A DNA stretch of 64,000 nt from Cryptomeria japonica (lineage: Eukaryota; Streptophyta; Pinopsida; Cupressales; Cupressaceae): the NCBI RefSeq assembly GCF_030272615.1, contig NC_081409.1, positions 649,050,468 to 649,114,467 on the forward strand, given 5' to 3'. The notes under the pieces are model-generated. The model searched no databases, was not told the DNA's origin, and saw only the letters and a list, made by a program, of their open reading frames with translations. The stretch's first letter is position 1. Every line of letters begins with the position of its first letter. Of the stretch, positions 10,284-23,000 are shown one piece after another. Position numbers and translations under genes: made by a program.

Positions 10284-12125
10284 TCATTGATAAGTTGCGT
10301 CGGCATTTTTAAGTCCAAAAGGCATCATCACCCAACAAAACGTACCCCAAGGAGTGGTGAAAGGAGTTTTGAATTGATCTTGAGGATTAATGAAAATTTG
10401 ATTGTATCCTAAAAAACCATCCATGAAGGATAACAAAGCATGTCCTGCTGTAGAATCAACTATCATGTCAATGTTTGGGAGAGGGAAATCATCTTTTAAA
10501 GAAGCCTTATTTAAATCTTGAAAGTTGGTACACATTCTTATTTTATTACCTGGTTTAGCCACAGCGACAATATTTGAAATCCACAGGGAATAATCAAGAG
10601 GGCGGATAAATCTAGCCTCTAATAATTTTTCAATCTCAGCTTTAACAAGCAGAGCTACCTTAGGATTCATTTTTCGAATCTTTTGTTTCACAGGCTTAGC
10701 ATTAGGCACCAAGACAATATTATGAGTAAAAATCTTAGGATCTATACTAGGCATGTCAGAGTATGTCCAAGAAAAGATCTTAGGGAATTCATGCAATAAA
10801 TCTGTATATTGTTTTCGTTCTTCTTCATCCAAACACTTTCCAATTTTAATAACTTTTTCTTCATTGCAAGGATCCATCTTAACATCAATAGTGTCACTTA
10901 TAAGAAGATTACTTTGTTGAGGAATATCCTTTAACTGAGGGAATTCTTCCACAATCTCATCATTATCAATCTCTTCTCCAAAATAAGCTTCAGTGTTCAA
11001 ACAATAAGGAAATCCCCTATTGTGATGATAACGAGGAAGGGTGTCATATGCTCCCAAAAACTTAGCTAAAGCATCATCAATAGAAAAGACATCCAAAGCA
11101 TAGGCACATGAAGGATCCCCATCAATATACTCAAGGTGTCTCATTAGTAAAGATGTAGAAATAACATTAACACTAATGCATGGTCTCTTAGAAGTTTTAG
11201 TGTGCTTGTAAGGATTATAACTAAGTACAAAGGTCTCGTCATAAAGATTATTCCCTAGAGGAACCTTTATCCCTTTCTCGTGAGCGCCACAACCATTTCC
11301 ATTATACCCATGCTTAGCTAAAATATGAAAACCATGACCATAATGATTAGCCATTTCAGAAAGAGAAGGTGGTTTCTCATAAGACAAAGAATCAAATTCT
11401 TCAGAATTAGAGGTGTGAGGAGAAGAAGTTTGAGAAGCGGCCACAAAATTATTGTTCATAGTTTCAGGTAAGGTTGATTGATCTTTAGTTTCTTCCTTCT
11501 TTTCAACTTTAAGCTCTCTAGGAGGAACCCTATACTCACCTACAAAGGTGGGATTAAAGTCAAGAGACCCCCAATTGTCTTCTACGAGAGCTTTCTCAGA
11601 ATCAAAAGCCTTTTCATGTGTAGATTCAAGTTGAGAAGAATCTTCTTCAAGAACTTCAGACTCATCCAAAGAATTTTGATCATTAGAGGGTGATGATTCA
11701 TCCATAGGTATCTCGTTCAAAGAATCATCACTAGAAGAGGAGGGTTTTGAAGAACTCCCTTTGGAAGTATATGTTTGCAAACAAGCTTGAAACTTAGTAT
11801 CACCTATCAAGGTATATGTCTTGTTGTTATAAATAAATTTAACTTGTCTATGCAATGTAGAGGGGACAACTTGCATACTGTGAATCCAAGGTCTCCCTAA
11901 TAGCAAGTTGTATGTTAGATTTCCCGACATAACCTGGATAGGAGTAGGCAAAGTAACAGGTCCCACTATGATGGGTAAGGTGATAATACCTAATGAAGAC
12001 TTAGCCACATTATCAAAGCCTCGAATGGGACGAGAGTCAGGCTCAATAAGGGATGTATCCACATTCATCTTATGCAATAGATTAATGCTACACACATTAA
12101 GGCTAGAGCCATTATCTACTAGTGT
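10284..12125 (-). pseudogene. B protease and RT N-terminal half
   Basis: The protease signature LVDNGSSLNVC lies just after an in-frame TGA at 12126-12128. DNGSS rather than DTG/DSG is usual for Tat-type proteases as I know them. A low-complexity Ser/Glu-rich linker and a segment resembling a G-patch-like region (HGYNGNGCG) come next. RT begins at KQKIRKMNPKVALLVKAEIE and holds RMCTNFQDLNKAS and FMDGFLGYNQI before the TGA at 10284. Confidence 0.88.
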
Positions 12126-13169
12126 TCACCTTATAGCAGTGTCATTTATGATAACCACAATCATCAAGGGATCATATTGATGTTGAATTTCACTAGTAGG
12201 CAATTCATCTTGAGTAAACACAATTTGAGCTTTAGGATTCATCATAGAGTTAATCAAAGACACAATATTACTAGATGTATTAGGTGGAGGAACATTCAAA
12301 TCTTTCAAGGCATCTTGTAACATTCCATGATGAGCAGAAGAAGTTTGGATCAAATCCCAAAGGGATATCTTAGCAGGGGTAGCTTTAAGTTGCTCTATGA
12401 GATTATATTCCTTACCCATAACTTGTGAAATACGTGGAGCTTGTGGAAGAATTGGTTGAGGATTAGAAAGAGAAACTGGAGTAACAGGAGGAGGATTAGG
12501 TTGCCTATTATTTCTAGTATTATAAGTATGGGAAACCACATGATAACTCTCTCTAGTTAATTGCTTGACATAACTATAAGGACTTATAGGTTTTCTTCCT
12601 TGCACAGTGATGATAGGTTTATTTGGAGTAAGAAAGGAACCATGACCATACCCTCCTTGGACAGTAAGGAGAGGTGATTTAGGAACATGAAAGGTGGGAG
12701 AAGGATAAGCACCTTGGACTTCAAAGAGAGGCTTATTATACTCACTTTGGTTTATCATGTTAACTGATTTAGAAGTTTTGTTCTTGTTTAAAGATTTTGA
12801 TAAAGCCACAAAGTCATCAAGAGCATCATCCAACAAAGCATGATCATATCTATTAAAAGGTTTATCTTTTGATTCAAAAGGAGACATCTCTTCATAGAGG
12901 GTATCATTGAAAACAACCATATTACTAGATTTAGTGGAAGAGTTGATAGGAATGTACCCTTGAGAGGAATCATTCGACTTATCTTTCTCATCACACCGAA
13001 ATGGCATAGTAACAAGGTTTATGATTTTTTGGTAAAATGAAGGTTTGGTATCTTTAGGGTTCAAAAACTCATCTAAAGCTTCATCTAATTCATCTTGGCT
13101 ATACTCATGATCAACATAATTGCATACATCATCATAAATATGAACATCTTGCAAATAAAAATCTGACAT
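12126..13169 (-). pseudogene. B Gag-Pro linker ORF without a recognisable capsid domain
   Basis: The ORF starts 187 bases inside the 5' LTR on the - strand and begins MSDFYLQDVHIYDD. Its C-terminal third has the segment preceding protease in Tat elements: YNLIEQLKATPAKISLWDLI, then FTQDELP. No retrotransposon Gag capsid domain and no CCHC knuckle were seen in the N-terminal two thirds, which are Asp/Ser/Pro-rich with repeated VQG.YG-like segments. Gag may be lost or too diverged to see. The stop at 12126 lies between Arg and the protease, and looks like a point mutation. Confidence 0.7.
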
Positions 13170-13333
13170 TTTGAAATAAAAATTGCATAAAACTTAAACA
13201 CACAATGCAAAGAAACAAAGAAACACACTCTTTTTTTTTTTTTTCTTCCTTTTTAAGGGAAATGAAACTTAAATGAAACATGCTAAATCTAGATATAGAT
13301 CTAACAAATGCAATGCAAGAGAAAGCAATAATA

Positions 13334-13353
13334 GATTCACGTGGGGTTCACCA
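13334..13353 (-). promoter_or_regulatory. Primer binding site of B
   Basis: On the - strand, three bases inside the 5' LTR, the sequence starts TGGTGAACCCCACGTG. It begins with the expected TGG but is not the Met-type TGGTATCAGAGC used by the Copia elements here. I could not assign the primer tRNA. Confidence 0.7.
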
Positions 13354-13356
13354 AAA

Positions 13357-15009
13357 TGTGTAGGGGAAAAAGCGAGACTAGGCTAACATACCCTAGTCCT
13401 ACCTTTTGACACACATTGTGGAATACGAAAGAGCCTAGAGGTATCACACAATTGGCTACTTCTTTTTGTGAAAGAGAGAGCCACGAGCTACCTATTAGGG
13501 TTTCTATTCCTTTGTTGTAATTGAAAGATAAAATGATGCAAGTTCGATTCCTAAAGTGCAAGTATGAACTAATAACAAGATTGCAGAATTGAAATTAAAC
13601 AATGGAAAGCTGTAAACACAAGGACAAGACAAGAATGCAGATGCATACCCAGAGTTAAAATCTGAGTGAAAATGTTTGGGATGGGGATGCGGGTGCCACT
13701 ATCCTGATACTGCTCCTGAAACTGTTGTTTTGCAACCTGAAAAGTTGTCGGAAATGCTGAAACTTGCTGTCTGACAGAGGGACCAGGGCACCCAGCGCCA
13801 CTGTCCTAGGGACCAGGGTGCCCAGCACCCCTGTCCTGGCATGGCTAGGGTGCCCCACGCCTCTGTCCTAGCTTTCTGGGTTGGAATTTGGTGTGAAGTT
13901 TTGTCTTGGTCTGCTTCTTTCGGATCTGCAACTTGCGGTGTCGTCCGAATCCTAAAATATGCACTTATATCTGAAAAGGTATGGTGGGCGGCTATATAGG
14001 GTTTTGCCTTAGTCAAACCCTCACTTTGGTGATTTCCACCTCCACGAATAGCCAAGTTGTACTGTAAAAGTAATGTGTGTGCAGACCTTGTGTGTGTGCA
14101 AGATCCTAAAATGCAAGTAAGCAAACTAGAGCAACCTAGAAAGTAAACCCTAATTGCTTGTAAATGATAATGTAAATGCTCCAAATCAAGATGCAAAGTG
14201 ATCTAAAGCATGAATACAAATGATATAATGAGGCTTATGCAAAGACATGAAAACAACATGAAATCATACCCAACCCCAAGGGAGGGGTACAAGCCAATCT
14301 TCAGTCGGTGATCCCTTATTGCTCTTCAATGCCTTCAAAGCCCTAAATGGATGAATGAAATTGATGAATGCTTGATAGATGGATGTTGAATGTTATTGAA
14401 GTCTTCAAAGATTTTCTCTTTCGCTGCATAGAAAGTCCCTGAAACCAAAATTCCCATCCTTTCAAATGAAGAAAGAGAGCTCTTATATATGAAACCCTAG
14501 GTCTTAATTTCAACTTTTGGCCAACCTAGAATTTGAATCTCCCACCAATTTCTTGGGGTTAAGCTTTATTTTATGATTGGATAGCGCTCCTAAAATTTTG
14601 GGAAAAATGTCCAGGATCGTGTGCACTTCGGGCGCCATGGTCCTGACAACTTTTCACCAAATTTTTAGGGTCGTCGGATATGATGATTTTAGAGAGAATC
14701 CTGAAGTTACAGGTGATTTCGAGATGTTTTGACCCCTGAAATCAAGCCCCCAAGTTCAAAATAGGACCTAATTAGGGTTTTTGATTAAATGATGTATTGG
14801 AGGAATAAAATGAAAAGGGCACACTTTAATGAAAGGGTCCAACTTTATGACATGGAAGATGATGAAATAGAACCTTAGACCTAATTAATTTAATTAATTA
14901 AGTGCTAAAGGGAAAATGCGATTCAAAGTGCAAGATGCACCAAGGTGGGAGCTAAACCAAGTGTGAAATTGTACCCCTTTAGCAAGTGTGTACAATTTAT
15001 GATGCTACA
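13357..15009 (-). repeat. 5' LTR of B
   Basis: This is the partner of 2395-4047. It starts TGTGTAGGGG and ends GCTACA on the + strand, and is followed directly by TSD gaaac at 15010-15014. Equal length and modest substitution imply an insertion that is recent relative to the other layers; I did not count full divergence. Confidence 0.95.
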
Positions 15010-17190
15010 GAAACTTATGCTAAAGCACTTCTAGAAGCTCTTAAAGAACCTAAGGAAGAAGTATTTGGTAGTGCAGAAACTATTGAAAGTCAAATACAAT
15101 CTAAGAAAAGAGTGAAAAAGGTTGAGGCAGTTGTAAGAAAAGGTTCTAGGCAAGCAAAGGAAATAAAGGATAAAGTAATGGAACAAACCGGTATAACAGA
15201 GGATGAGTTAGCAGCTCCACAACCTGAAACTCACCTTTCATTAGTAGGTACTTCTTTAGAGAATGACATGCTTGCAACTTTCAAAAGAGTTGTAAGGAAA
15301 AGAGATCCCTTTGCGGCAACCACACCCTCACCTAGGAGGACAAGACAAAAACAACAAGCAGTGAGATCTCTGGTAAGAAAGGCTACACCAAAGAAGAAGA
15401 AAAGGACAAATAAGGACTTGGCCCCTCTTGACATACTGTTGAATGAAATTACAGAGGAAGGGAAATTGAAGAATATAGAGAAACTATATGACACTCTGAT
15501 AGCTGATGAAAAAGAACAAGTAGAAAATAGTTTTATATTGCATATGGATATGTATAAGAATTTCTGATGGAAGTAGTAGATGAAGTACCAGATGAACTAT
15601 TTAAGAGACTGGAAGCAAGGAGACAAGCAATAATAGAACTTGACAAGAAAATGAAGATAGAAAAGCTACTTGTTGTATAATTCACCCAAAGAAATTGATG
15701 GCTTAATTGCTGAAGCCAACCGGTCAGTATTTTCTACTGCACACTGGCACATTGCTTTAATGGTTGGTAGTGTTAATGAGGTGACTGAGGAGACAGAAAA
15801 TGCATGGGACATTTTCCTAGTAGAAAAAGAAAAATAGGAGGAATACTGGAACCCCAAACCAATAAAGGTATATCAGAAGGAAAGAGACAAGGGTAAAGGA
15901 AAGGTTGGTGGACCTCCGAGTATAAAAGGTAAAGATAACTTATCCCCACTACCTCCTTCTACATCACTGGTAAAAACTATAGAAGATCAACTGGTAGTTG
16001 AAAGTATGGATGTAGAGGATGTCAATCCTAATCCTGAAGTCTTATATACAGTGGATGTTGATACTCAAAAGCTCAACATTGTGGTAGACAAAGATACAAC
16101 TGATAAGACTGAAATGGCTAGTGAGCCACTGGTGGCTGTGCAAATTGATAACACACAGGAGAAACCGCTAGATGACAAAGAGCAATAGGTAGAAACTTAG
16201 ACTCAGACAGAGACAATGCAGCAAATAGAGAAACAAACAGAGCAAAAGGCTCTTGAACAGGAACAACAACAGAAACATGAATAGGTTCATAAGGAAACAG
16301 TGCCACCGGCAACTGGAGAAATAGAAAAACCATAGCTTAAGGAAATGCAAACACAAACAGACCTACCAGAGGTCAATACAAGCTTGGTTACTTCCACTAG
16401 TGGTACTCAGAATGTAGGTTCATCATTAGGCTACAAATCAACTAATGTGACTGAAGTACTATTAGATTCAATTAAAAAGATAACAGATTGCAGCTCACAA
16501 GCTTATAAGGCAATAGATGACACAATGCCAATTTTGAAGGTAATTGCTCCTAACTGTAATATAGACAATAAAGATTCTTTAGGACAACTTGATACCTTGT
16601 GTAAATATATCACAGAAAACATTGAGAAATTAAAAGAAGAGACATTGAAGGACAAATTGGAAATTGAAAAGAAAAGATTCTTTGATGAGCAAATAAAGAA
16701 GTATACCAGAGATTTTGACATACTTCTACCGAAACTGTGTAACTTATTAAAAGAGTACAAAACTCTGTATAAAGACACCTGTAAGACAAACTTTTTGACT
16801 GTAGATATAAATAAGAATATGAGAAAGGTATAGGATGAAATCAATAAACTTGCAGATAATTTTGTTAACTCACCTGATACATTATCAGTTTTTGAACAAA
16901 AGATAACAAATTTTGAGGAAGGATTACTTAAAATGGAAAGAGAAAAGGAGATAATAGTGAATAAGGCAAAGCATCTGAGATTAAAACTGAGTCCAAAACT
17001 GGACTATCTAGCATCATTACGAAAGAAAATATCTGAGGCACTGATACATGGACATAAAACACCGGCAGAGCATTTGTAGCATCTCACTGGTATAGTTAAA
17101 AGAACAGAGACAACAATAAGAGATAGTAAAAAGTTTATGGAGAGTATAAACTTGATTTTGGTGGATCTATTTCAAATTGTAACTACCTAG
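15010..17190 (+). pseudogene. A ORF-X, C-terminal part
   Basis: Reading resumes in phase from the TSD. In order: an acidic/basic linker; a strongly basic stretch (KATPKKKKRTNK) that could be a nuclear localisation signal; a helical segment (LDILLNEITEEGKLKNIEKL) with a counterpart in D and C; a Thr/Val/Gln-rich linker containing TQTETMQQIEKQTEQKALEQ; and a C-terminal coiled coil from about 16440. Frames break near 15565 and 15680, and TAG stops occur at about 16186, 16282 and 16831. There are no membrane segments. Function unknown. Confidence 0.65.
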
Positions 17191-17248
17191 TTACAAGGTT
17201 GAAACTACAAACTCTACTGACATCTTAACAACCTTTGTCATTGATGCC

Positions 17249-17405
17249 AAAGGGGGAGTAGTTGGATGAGAAAATTCAACATCATAGGAATCATATGCTC
17301 AAGGGGAGCACACAATTTTTGGTAACATTTTTTTTGGACTTCACATTTTTGGATACACTTTTGAAATTTCTAATGAGTTTTGCCATCAATGGCAAAGGGG
17401 GAGAC
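17249..17405 (+). promoter_or_regulatory. Duplicated polypurine tracts of A
   Basis: Two copies of the motif gcc/ggc-aaagggggag lie at 17249-17258 and 17394-17405, the second touching the LTR. Both follow a cattgatg or catcaatg context. Repeated polypurine tracts are a feature of Sirevirus-type Copia elements. Confidence 0.75.
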
Positions 17406-18211
17406 TGTTGGCATATGCACACTCCAATGAGACATTGTAGGTGATTGAAGGTTTTGTCATTGATGGCAACCTTACAATCCTATGGTACCGGCAAGATAGT
17501 TCACCGGCATCAATGATTAGACTCTACATCGGCACTCAGGACACCGGCACCAGCACAAAGAAAGGAAGTATACCGACATAGAGGCCAACATGATTTTGTT
17601 ATATTATATTTTGTTTATTATTGTAAAAACTTTGTAAGCCGACTTGGCATGTTGTAAAATGACTCTTATATATAAGAAAGATCATTGTAGACATTTTATA
17701 AGAAAAAAGAAAGTCATGTAAGTGAAAGGGAAAAATATTAAGGCAGACCTATTATGTGAAATATAGGTTAAAGGGTTTATGTAAGAAACGGAGCAGCAAC
17801 TAGTACTAAATCAGACATTATAGATGCTATTGTAAAGCAGTACAAGATATTGGATTTGTTTAAATCCACATTCTAAGTCAGAGAGACTTCCCATTGAGTA
17901 GTGAGCTCTAAGCAATTGGCCTTCCTGCATGTGCAAGCCCCTCTTGTAAGTAATATTCTCTTATTGGTCAGTAAGTGGATATTATGGGTCACAAATCCCA
18001 TTGAGGTTTTTCCCACACCGGGTTTCCTCATTAAATCCTTGTGTCATGGTGTGCTTTTCATGTGGATGTTTTTAATTCTGTTTATTGCATTATTTCTTGC
18101 TTACCAATACACTGTTATAATATGTTTTGCACGTTTTAAGATAAGAAATTCTACTCACTGGTTAGATACTGATTCACCCCCCCCCTCTTAGTATCTGTGG
18201 GAATCCTAACA
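17406..18211 (+). repeat. 3' LTR of A
   Basis: It begins TGTTGGCATATGCAC right after the polypurine tract and ends in a pyrimidine run (cccccccctctta) and AATCCTAACA. The 5' copy lies outside the window. After it the Copia H integrase frame starts, so the boundary is well placed, but the TSD cannot be checked. Confidence 0.8.
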
Positions 18212-18237
18212 CATACTGAATAATGTGGACCTACAAG

Positions 18238-19417
18238 TGTTAGGCCCAATATAGAAAGCTAATGTACTGAGAGGGGAGGGGTGAATCAGTACTCCAAAAC
18301 TTTTCCTTTGTAATAACCTTACTGTTATGCATAAATAGAATAGTGCAGTAACATAAAATAAAACTATAATCAACAGATAACAATCATACATGATTCACTC
18401 CATAACACATATATTTTGGTCACACAGAAACTCTTGGTTAGAGAGAAAAACTGTGGTGGGGATGGCACCCACAACTTCACTACTACAATAATAAAGAATG
18501 CTTGGTTAGAGCTACATTTAGCTATTTCTGATAGCTTACCCTGTTAGGAGTATTAAGATCAGTTAGATCTACCTTACTAAAGGATTTTTACAACACTATA
18601 TAAGTGTAGCACCTAGTTAAAGGATTTACAATTTATAGACCTGGTTATCTTTTACCCTGTTAAAGGTTTCTCTTACAACTTCAAAATATTACAATATAAT
18701 CATTACAAATATCTGCAACTTTACATTTGAAATGCTAAAGTAGATTCTATGTGCTTTGAATAAGATTACCTAGCTTGTAGCATACCTCGGTAACCCATAA
18801 TGAAACTCGGTAAACCCTTCTGTTTACTCTGTTCTTCGACCGTTCACTAATAACCTTCTCGGTGACCTCTCTATGTCTCTGTAACAGTCTTCCTTCATGT
18901 ATACACACTGCTATCTCATTGCATCTCATACCATATATATCTAACCCTAGAATCATGTTGTATATATAGATCTCTTACAGCGGTGATCTGATTCATTGCT
19001 TCAATCTTACAAAAAGTTTCTTTGAATGAATAACTAAACAAAATATCTCATAGGTTAGATTGGCCTTGTAATCATACATAATCTCATAGTGCAATTTCCA
19101 ATGCAAAAATGGTTAGATGTGCCTTGATCTTATAACACATTTTCATGTCCATGTCTAGGTTCAATGTATCTAGTAAAATGTTTCACTTGGTGAATATCAA
19201 CTCGGTGAGTTAACTTTACCACTTGGTAGCTATGAACCTTTACTCGATAAACAGCTCAGTGAATACTGTGGTCTGTGACTGCTTTCTTCAGTAACCGACT
19301 AGACTGTTCATACCGACTTCTCTGTGTGTACCGACTGCATGATTCGGTAATACTAACTGACTAGAATATAGTATGACTTTGGATATGAAATTAATGGCAA
19401 TTTGATAAGTAGTAACA
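18238..19417 (-). repeat. 3' LTR of C
   Basis: The + strand copy runs from TGTTAGGCCCAATATAG to AGTAGTAACA. It is very similar to 25086-26268 with scattered substitutions. On the left it meets TSD acaag. Confidence 0.95.
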
Positions 19418-19420
19418 ATC

Positions 19421-19775
19421 TCCCCTTTTGACATTAGTTGAGATGTTTGACAAAAACTACTTATAGAGTCATAACTCAAAAAAAAAAAACTATATACTTG
19501 ACAAAATGACTATACTTGACAATATGTACAATAGTCAATAGTATATGCAAATATACTCCCCTTATCATTATCCTGTACATAACTTTAAATTTTGCATGTT
19601 CGGTTTTGTTCTGTACTTGTGTGCTCTGAATGCTCTGTATATTCTGCTTGGTATACTCCCCTTGTATACAATACTCAAAATTGTCTTATCAAAATTGTAC
19701 TACTCTCCAAGTGTAGAATTACTCCCCCTTTGCTGGGCTTTCCTCTATGTAGTAACATAATATTACTCCCCCTTT
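19421..19775 (-). promoter_or_regulatory. Array of five polypurine-tract-like motifs in C
   Basis: On the + strand the complement (ctcccc followed by t-rich sequence) occurs at about 19420, 19556, 19656, 19722 and 19765; the first touches the LTR. On the - strand these read AAAGGGGAG or AAAGGGGGAGTAAT. The spacing is 60-140 bases. The stretch holds no ORF I can support. Confidence 0.7.
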
Positions 19776-20081
19776 TTGACAAACATTAAAAACTTAATTT
19801 GCATCTGGAGGCGGTAACTAATCAAAAATAGTTTTATACTTGGTCTGGGTGTCAGTGAGGGCAACTGAGAGTGAGTCCTTGAGACTTTCCATTAATGAGT
19901 TATGTGCTTGAATATCAGATAAGAGTGATATCAAGCCATCAAGAGTGCTTCCCTCTTGGGTAGTTGATAAGCTTCTAGCTCACTTGAGCTACTCTTGAAC
20001 TGATGAGAGATGAGGAAGGAATAATGTTTGAAGGGTCATTATATCCATCCTAATTTTATACTCTTTATTCCTCAGTTCTAA

Positions 20082-23000
20082 CTATTGAGCCATGAGCTGT
20101 TGTAGCTTTTTGTAAAAATTCTGAACTGAATTAGGCTTAGTGGTCAACTTGGATGAGAGATCAATGATCTCTTTCTCAATTGCATCAGTTTTATTTTTGA
20201 TGTCTTTAATAAATAATGAAAATGTACACAATTTCTGGAATAAATAAAGAATGTGCTTGAGTTGAGAGGACAACTCAGCAATGAATTTGACAAGTTTTAC
20301 CTTGCCAAGAGCAATTGATTTTTGGACTTCCTCTATCATTTTTGCTGTGATCTCTTTATCCTTGAGCTTGCTTAGGTATTCGGATGCATCAACTCCAGAT
20401 GTTTCAATCTGATTAAGGAGTTCATCCAAATGAATATGGATGGCTGCATCGGTTGACATTGTGGCTGATGGTAGCATTTCTATGAGCAGTGTCCTAACCT
20501 TTTGAAGTACCTTGTTCTTTTTCTGTATGGCTAGTTGTTTCTCCTGTTCAGCCTTTGCTTTGCATAGTTCACCAAATTCAGTGAGTGCTTGCCCTTTTAA
20601 TTTGGAGATGTCGACATTGGGCAACATGATCGGTTTAGATATGTCAAATTTAAAACCATGCTTTCTCACCTTCTTCTCTTTTCTTTTTTTCTGGGGCACT
20701 AAGACAAGTGCTTGTGAGGCTTGTTATCCCTTGGTAGGTTGCTCGGTAGATGCAACACTTTGCACTATTCCTGTAGCAGTTGTAGTGTCTTTGGATGGCT
20801 CAGTGCTAGGGATCTCTATTGTAATGTTTGATGTGCTTGTCTATCCCTAAGATGATTGATCTCTTGTTGTGTCTGTTGCAGCTTCAGACTTATTACTTGT
20901 ATCTTCTGCAGCTTCAGATTTGTTACCTTTGGTAACTTGTTCAGTGTCCTTGGGGGCTTTGGTTGGTACTATTGGCTTCACCGACAAATAAGGTTGAACT
21001 TGTTCTAAGACAGATTCACTAGACACAAGTTTTGCATAAGTGGTGCCTTCAATCATTTCTTGCTCTGGTGCGGCTTCATCAATTTGTATTGTGTCAACTA
21101 GGTCTAGACCTTGCTCGGTGACATTTGGATCTTGCTCGGTGACATCAATAATTTCAGTTTGAGATTGTTCACCGACATCCTTTTGTTTGAAGATCTCCTG
21201 CCACTTGGCCGTAGTCTCATTCTCCACATCAATATATAGCCCATTCATCAATTTTAAGGCTCTCTGTTTCACAAGAAATTTTGAATTGTATGTGGACAAA
21301 TGCTCCTTGATTTTAGCTATAGACATGTCAAGAAATAAGTGGACAAGACTTCTTTCTCTTATTTGCCTCTCTGAATGCATTGCATATTTCCATCTATTAT
21401 CAATATGTGAGTAGAGTTCACTTGGAAGTGACTTTGCTAGTTCCAATGGTGCTAACCGAAACTTCAGAAGTGTACATATGACAGCTTCTTCAATCTTTTG
21501 TTTCTCATCATTGTTCCTACACTCATACTTAACATATCTGAATCCTGCAAATCCACCGTATTCCTTAAGATTAGCACAAAAGTTTTCAACACTGTGAATG
21601 TTTGCCTTTTTGCTCTTCACAATTTGGAATTTGTTAGCATCATCAAAATCTGTATCACTCGACTCTTTTGCCAAGATGAGTCTCCGAGTAGATTTCTTGT
21701 AAGTCTTTTTTACCTTAGGAATGACAACAGTCTTTTGTTTCTTGCTCGGTGATGCAGCTGATGCTCTGGTGTTGGGTCTCTTTATTGGTGGAGTCAGCAA
21801 GGCCTTTGTGATGTCCTGTTTCTTTCTTTTTAGAACTTTTCCCTTTGGCAACTCTGTGCTTAATGTTATTGCAGCCTCCTATGCTTCTGATTCTTCCTTG
21901 GTAATGGCAAGATTGCCTTTGATAGGTGTAGATGAGGATTCTTCTCCGAATTTCTCAAATAAAGCTTTTATCATCTTTGTAGCTTTCCTTGTAGCCTTAG
22001 GAACTACAATGCTCATTTTTAGTTTCTCCTTTACCTCTTCATAGGTTCCATACCTTAGTTCAGTTGCATGCCTTGGCAATGATAGGTAGGAATCATTTTG
22101 TTACTGTGTGATGTCATAATCAATTTCATAACCCATTGGTTGCAATGACTGAATCCTCAATTCAATAGCTTTTATATAGCAATAATCAGTGTCGACTTCA
22201 AAACAAATATTGTCCTTGTATTTTTTGACTAGTTGTGGTGGGATCTTGTACTTGTTGTCCATTTTCTCTTGGAATTTTCTAAAGTAATCATCCATGACAT
22301 CATTAAAGTTATCTCCTAACTTCTTGATGTAATCATTGATCTGATGGGTTATAGGTCAGTGTAGCTCCCATACTACATTACTGACTGAGGGAAAGAACTT
22401 TTCAAAATAGAAAAACATACAAACAAGTAGTGAACTGAACTTAAGTGTGTTTGCCGAGTTGTTCTTCTTCGGTTTCCTTATTGTGTTCAAGTTCTCAAAT
22501 AAGTTCTTTAGTAGTACTTCACACAAGTCTACTTTCATTCCCTTCTTTACTATTTTGTAGGCCAGGTCCACTACAGCACATGGTACACTGTTTTCCCTTG
22601 CAGATTGGAAGAAATAGTAACCAATGACTTTGATTGCAAATTTTAGTTCAACATCAGTGACATTATTCAATTTTAGTTCTCAGTAATTGGATTCTACTCC
22701 GGTTAGACTGATTAGCTCCTTTTGTGATATCATTTTCTGCGCACGAGCATGATCGTAGATGGGATATCCGATGATCAGGTGAATGACTTCCTTTGTGATC
22801 TTAAACGGTTGCTCTTGTAGCCACATGAAATCATCATGTACTCTACTCAATACAAACTTAACCCATTGGGGTTTGAACACACGAGGATAAACTAGGGCTT
22901 TAGTTAATCCCTTGATTATGATATGTTCAAATTTACTATCCAGTTTTCTGTCAATGCATAGTTCATCATATGTGTCACTAATCTCTACATGACCGAGTTC

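Larger units (their letters stand above)
2395..15009 (-). mobile_element. Element B: Ty3/Gypsy, Tat-type LTR retrotransposon inserted in ORF-X of A
   Basis: Both LTRs are 1653 bp (2395-4047 and 13357-15009) and differ at only scattered positions. The flanking 5-bp duplication is gaaac at 2390-2394 and 15010-15014. On the - strand the order is LTR, PBS, a Gag-Pro linker ORF, protease, RT, RNase H, a second RNase H, integrase, then a 3.5-kb region holding an antisense gene, PPT and LTR. The second RNase H between RT/RH and integrase is diagnostic of the Tat clade. Several single stops and one frameshift interrupt pol. Inserted in a codon of A ORF-X, B is younger than A. Confidence 0.93.
1..18211 (+). 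mobile_element. Element A: LTR retrotransposon of the pol-less ORF1/ORF-X family, 5' part outside window
   Basis: The order on the + strand is ORF1 (coiled coil plus zinc knuckles), ORF-X, two polypurine tracts and a 3' LTR ending at 18211. The 5' LTR and primer site lie left of the window. No protease, integrase, reverse transcriptase or RNase H lies between ORF1 and the LTR. ORF-X is split by Gypsy element B (2395-15009). After A ends, sequence reading His-Thr-Glu, stop, Cys-Gly-Pro-Thr is the start of a Copia integrase core (element H), so A sits inside H. A and D (37.4-42.6 kb) are close relatives; C (18.2-26.3 kb) is a more distant one. Confidence 0.75.
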
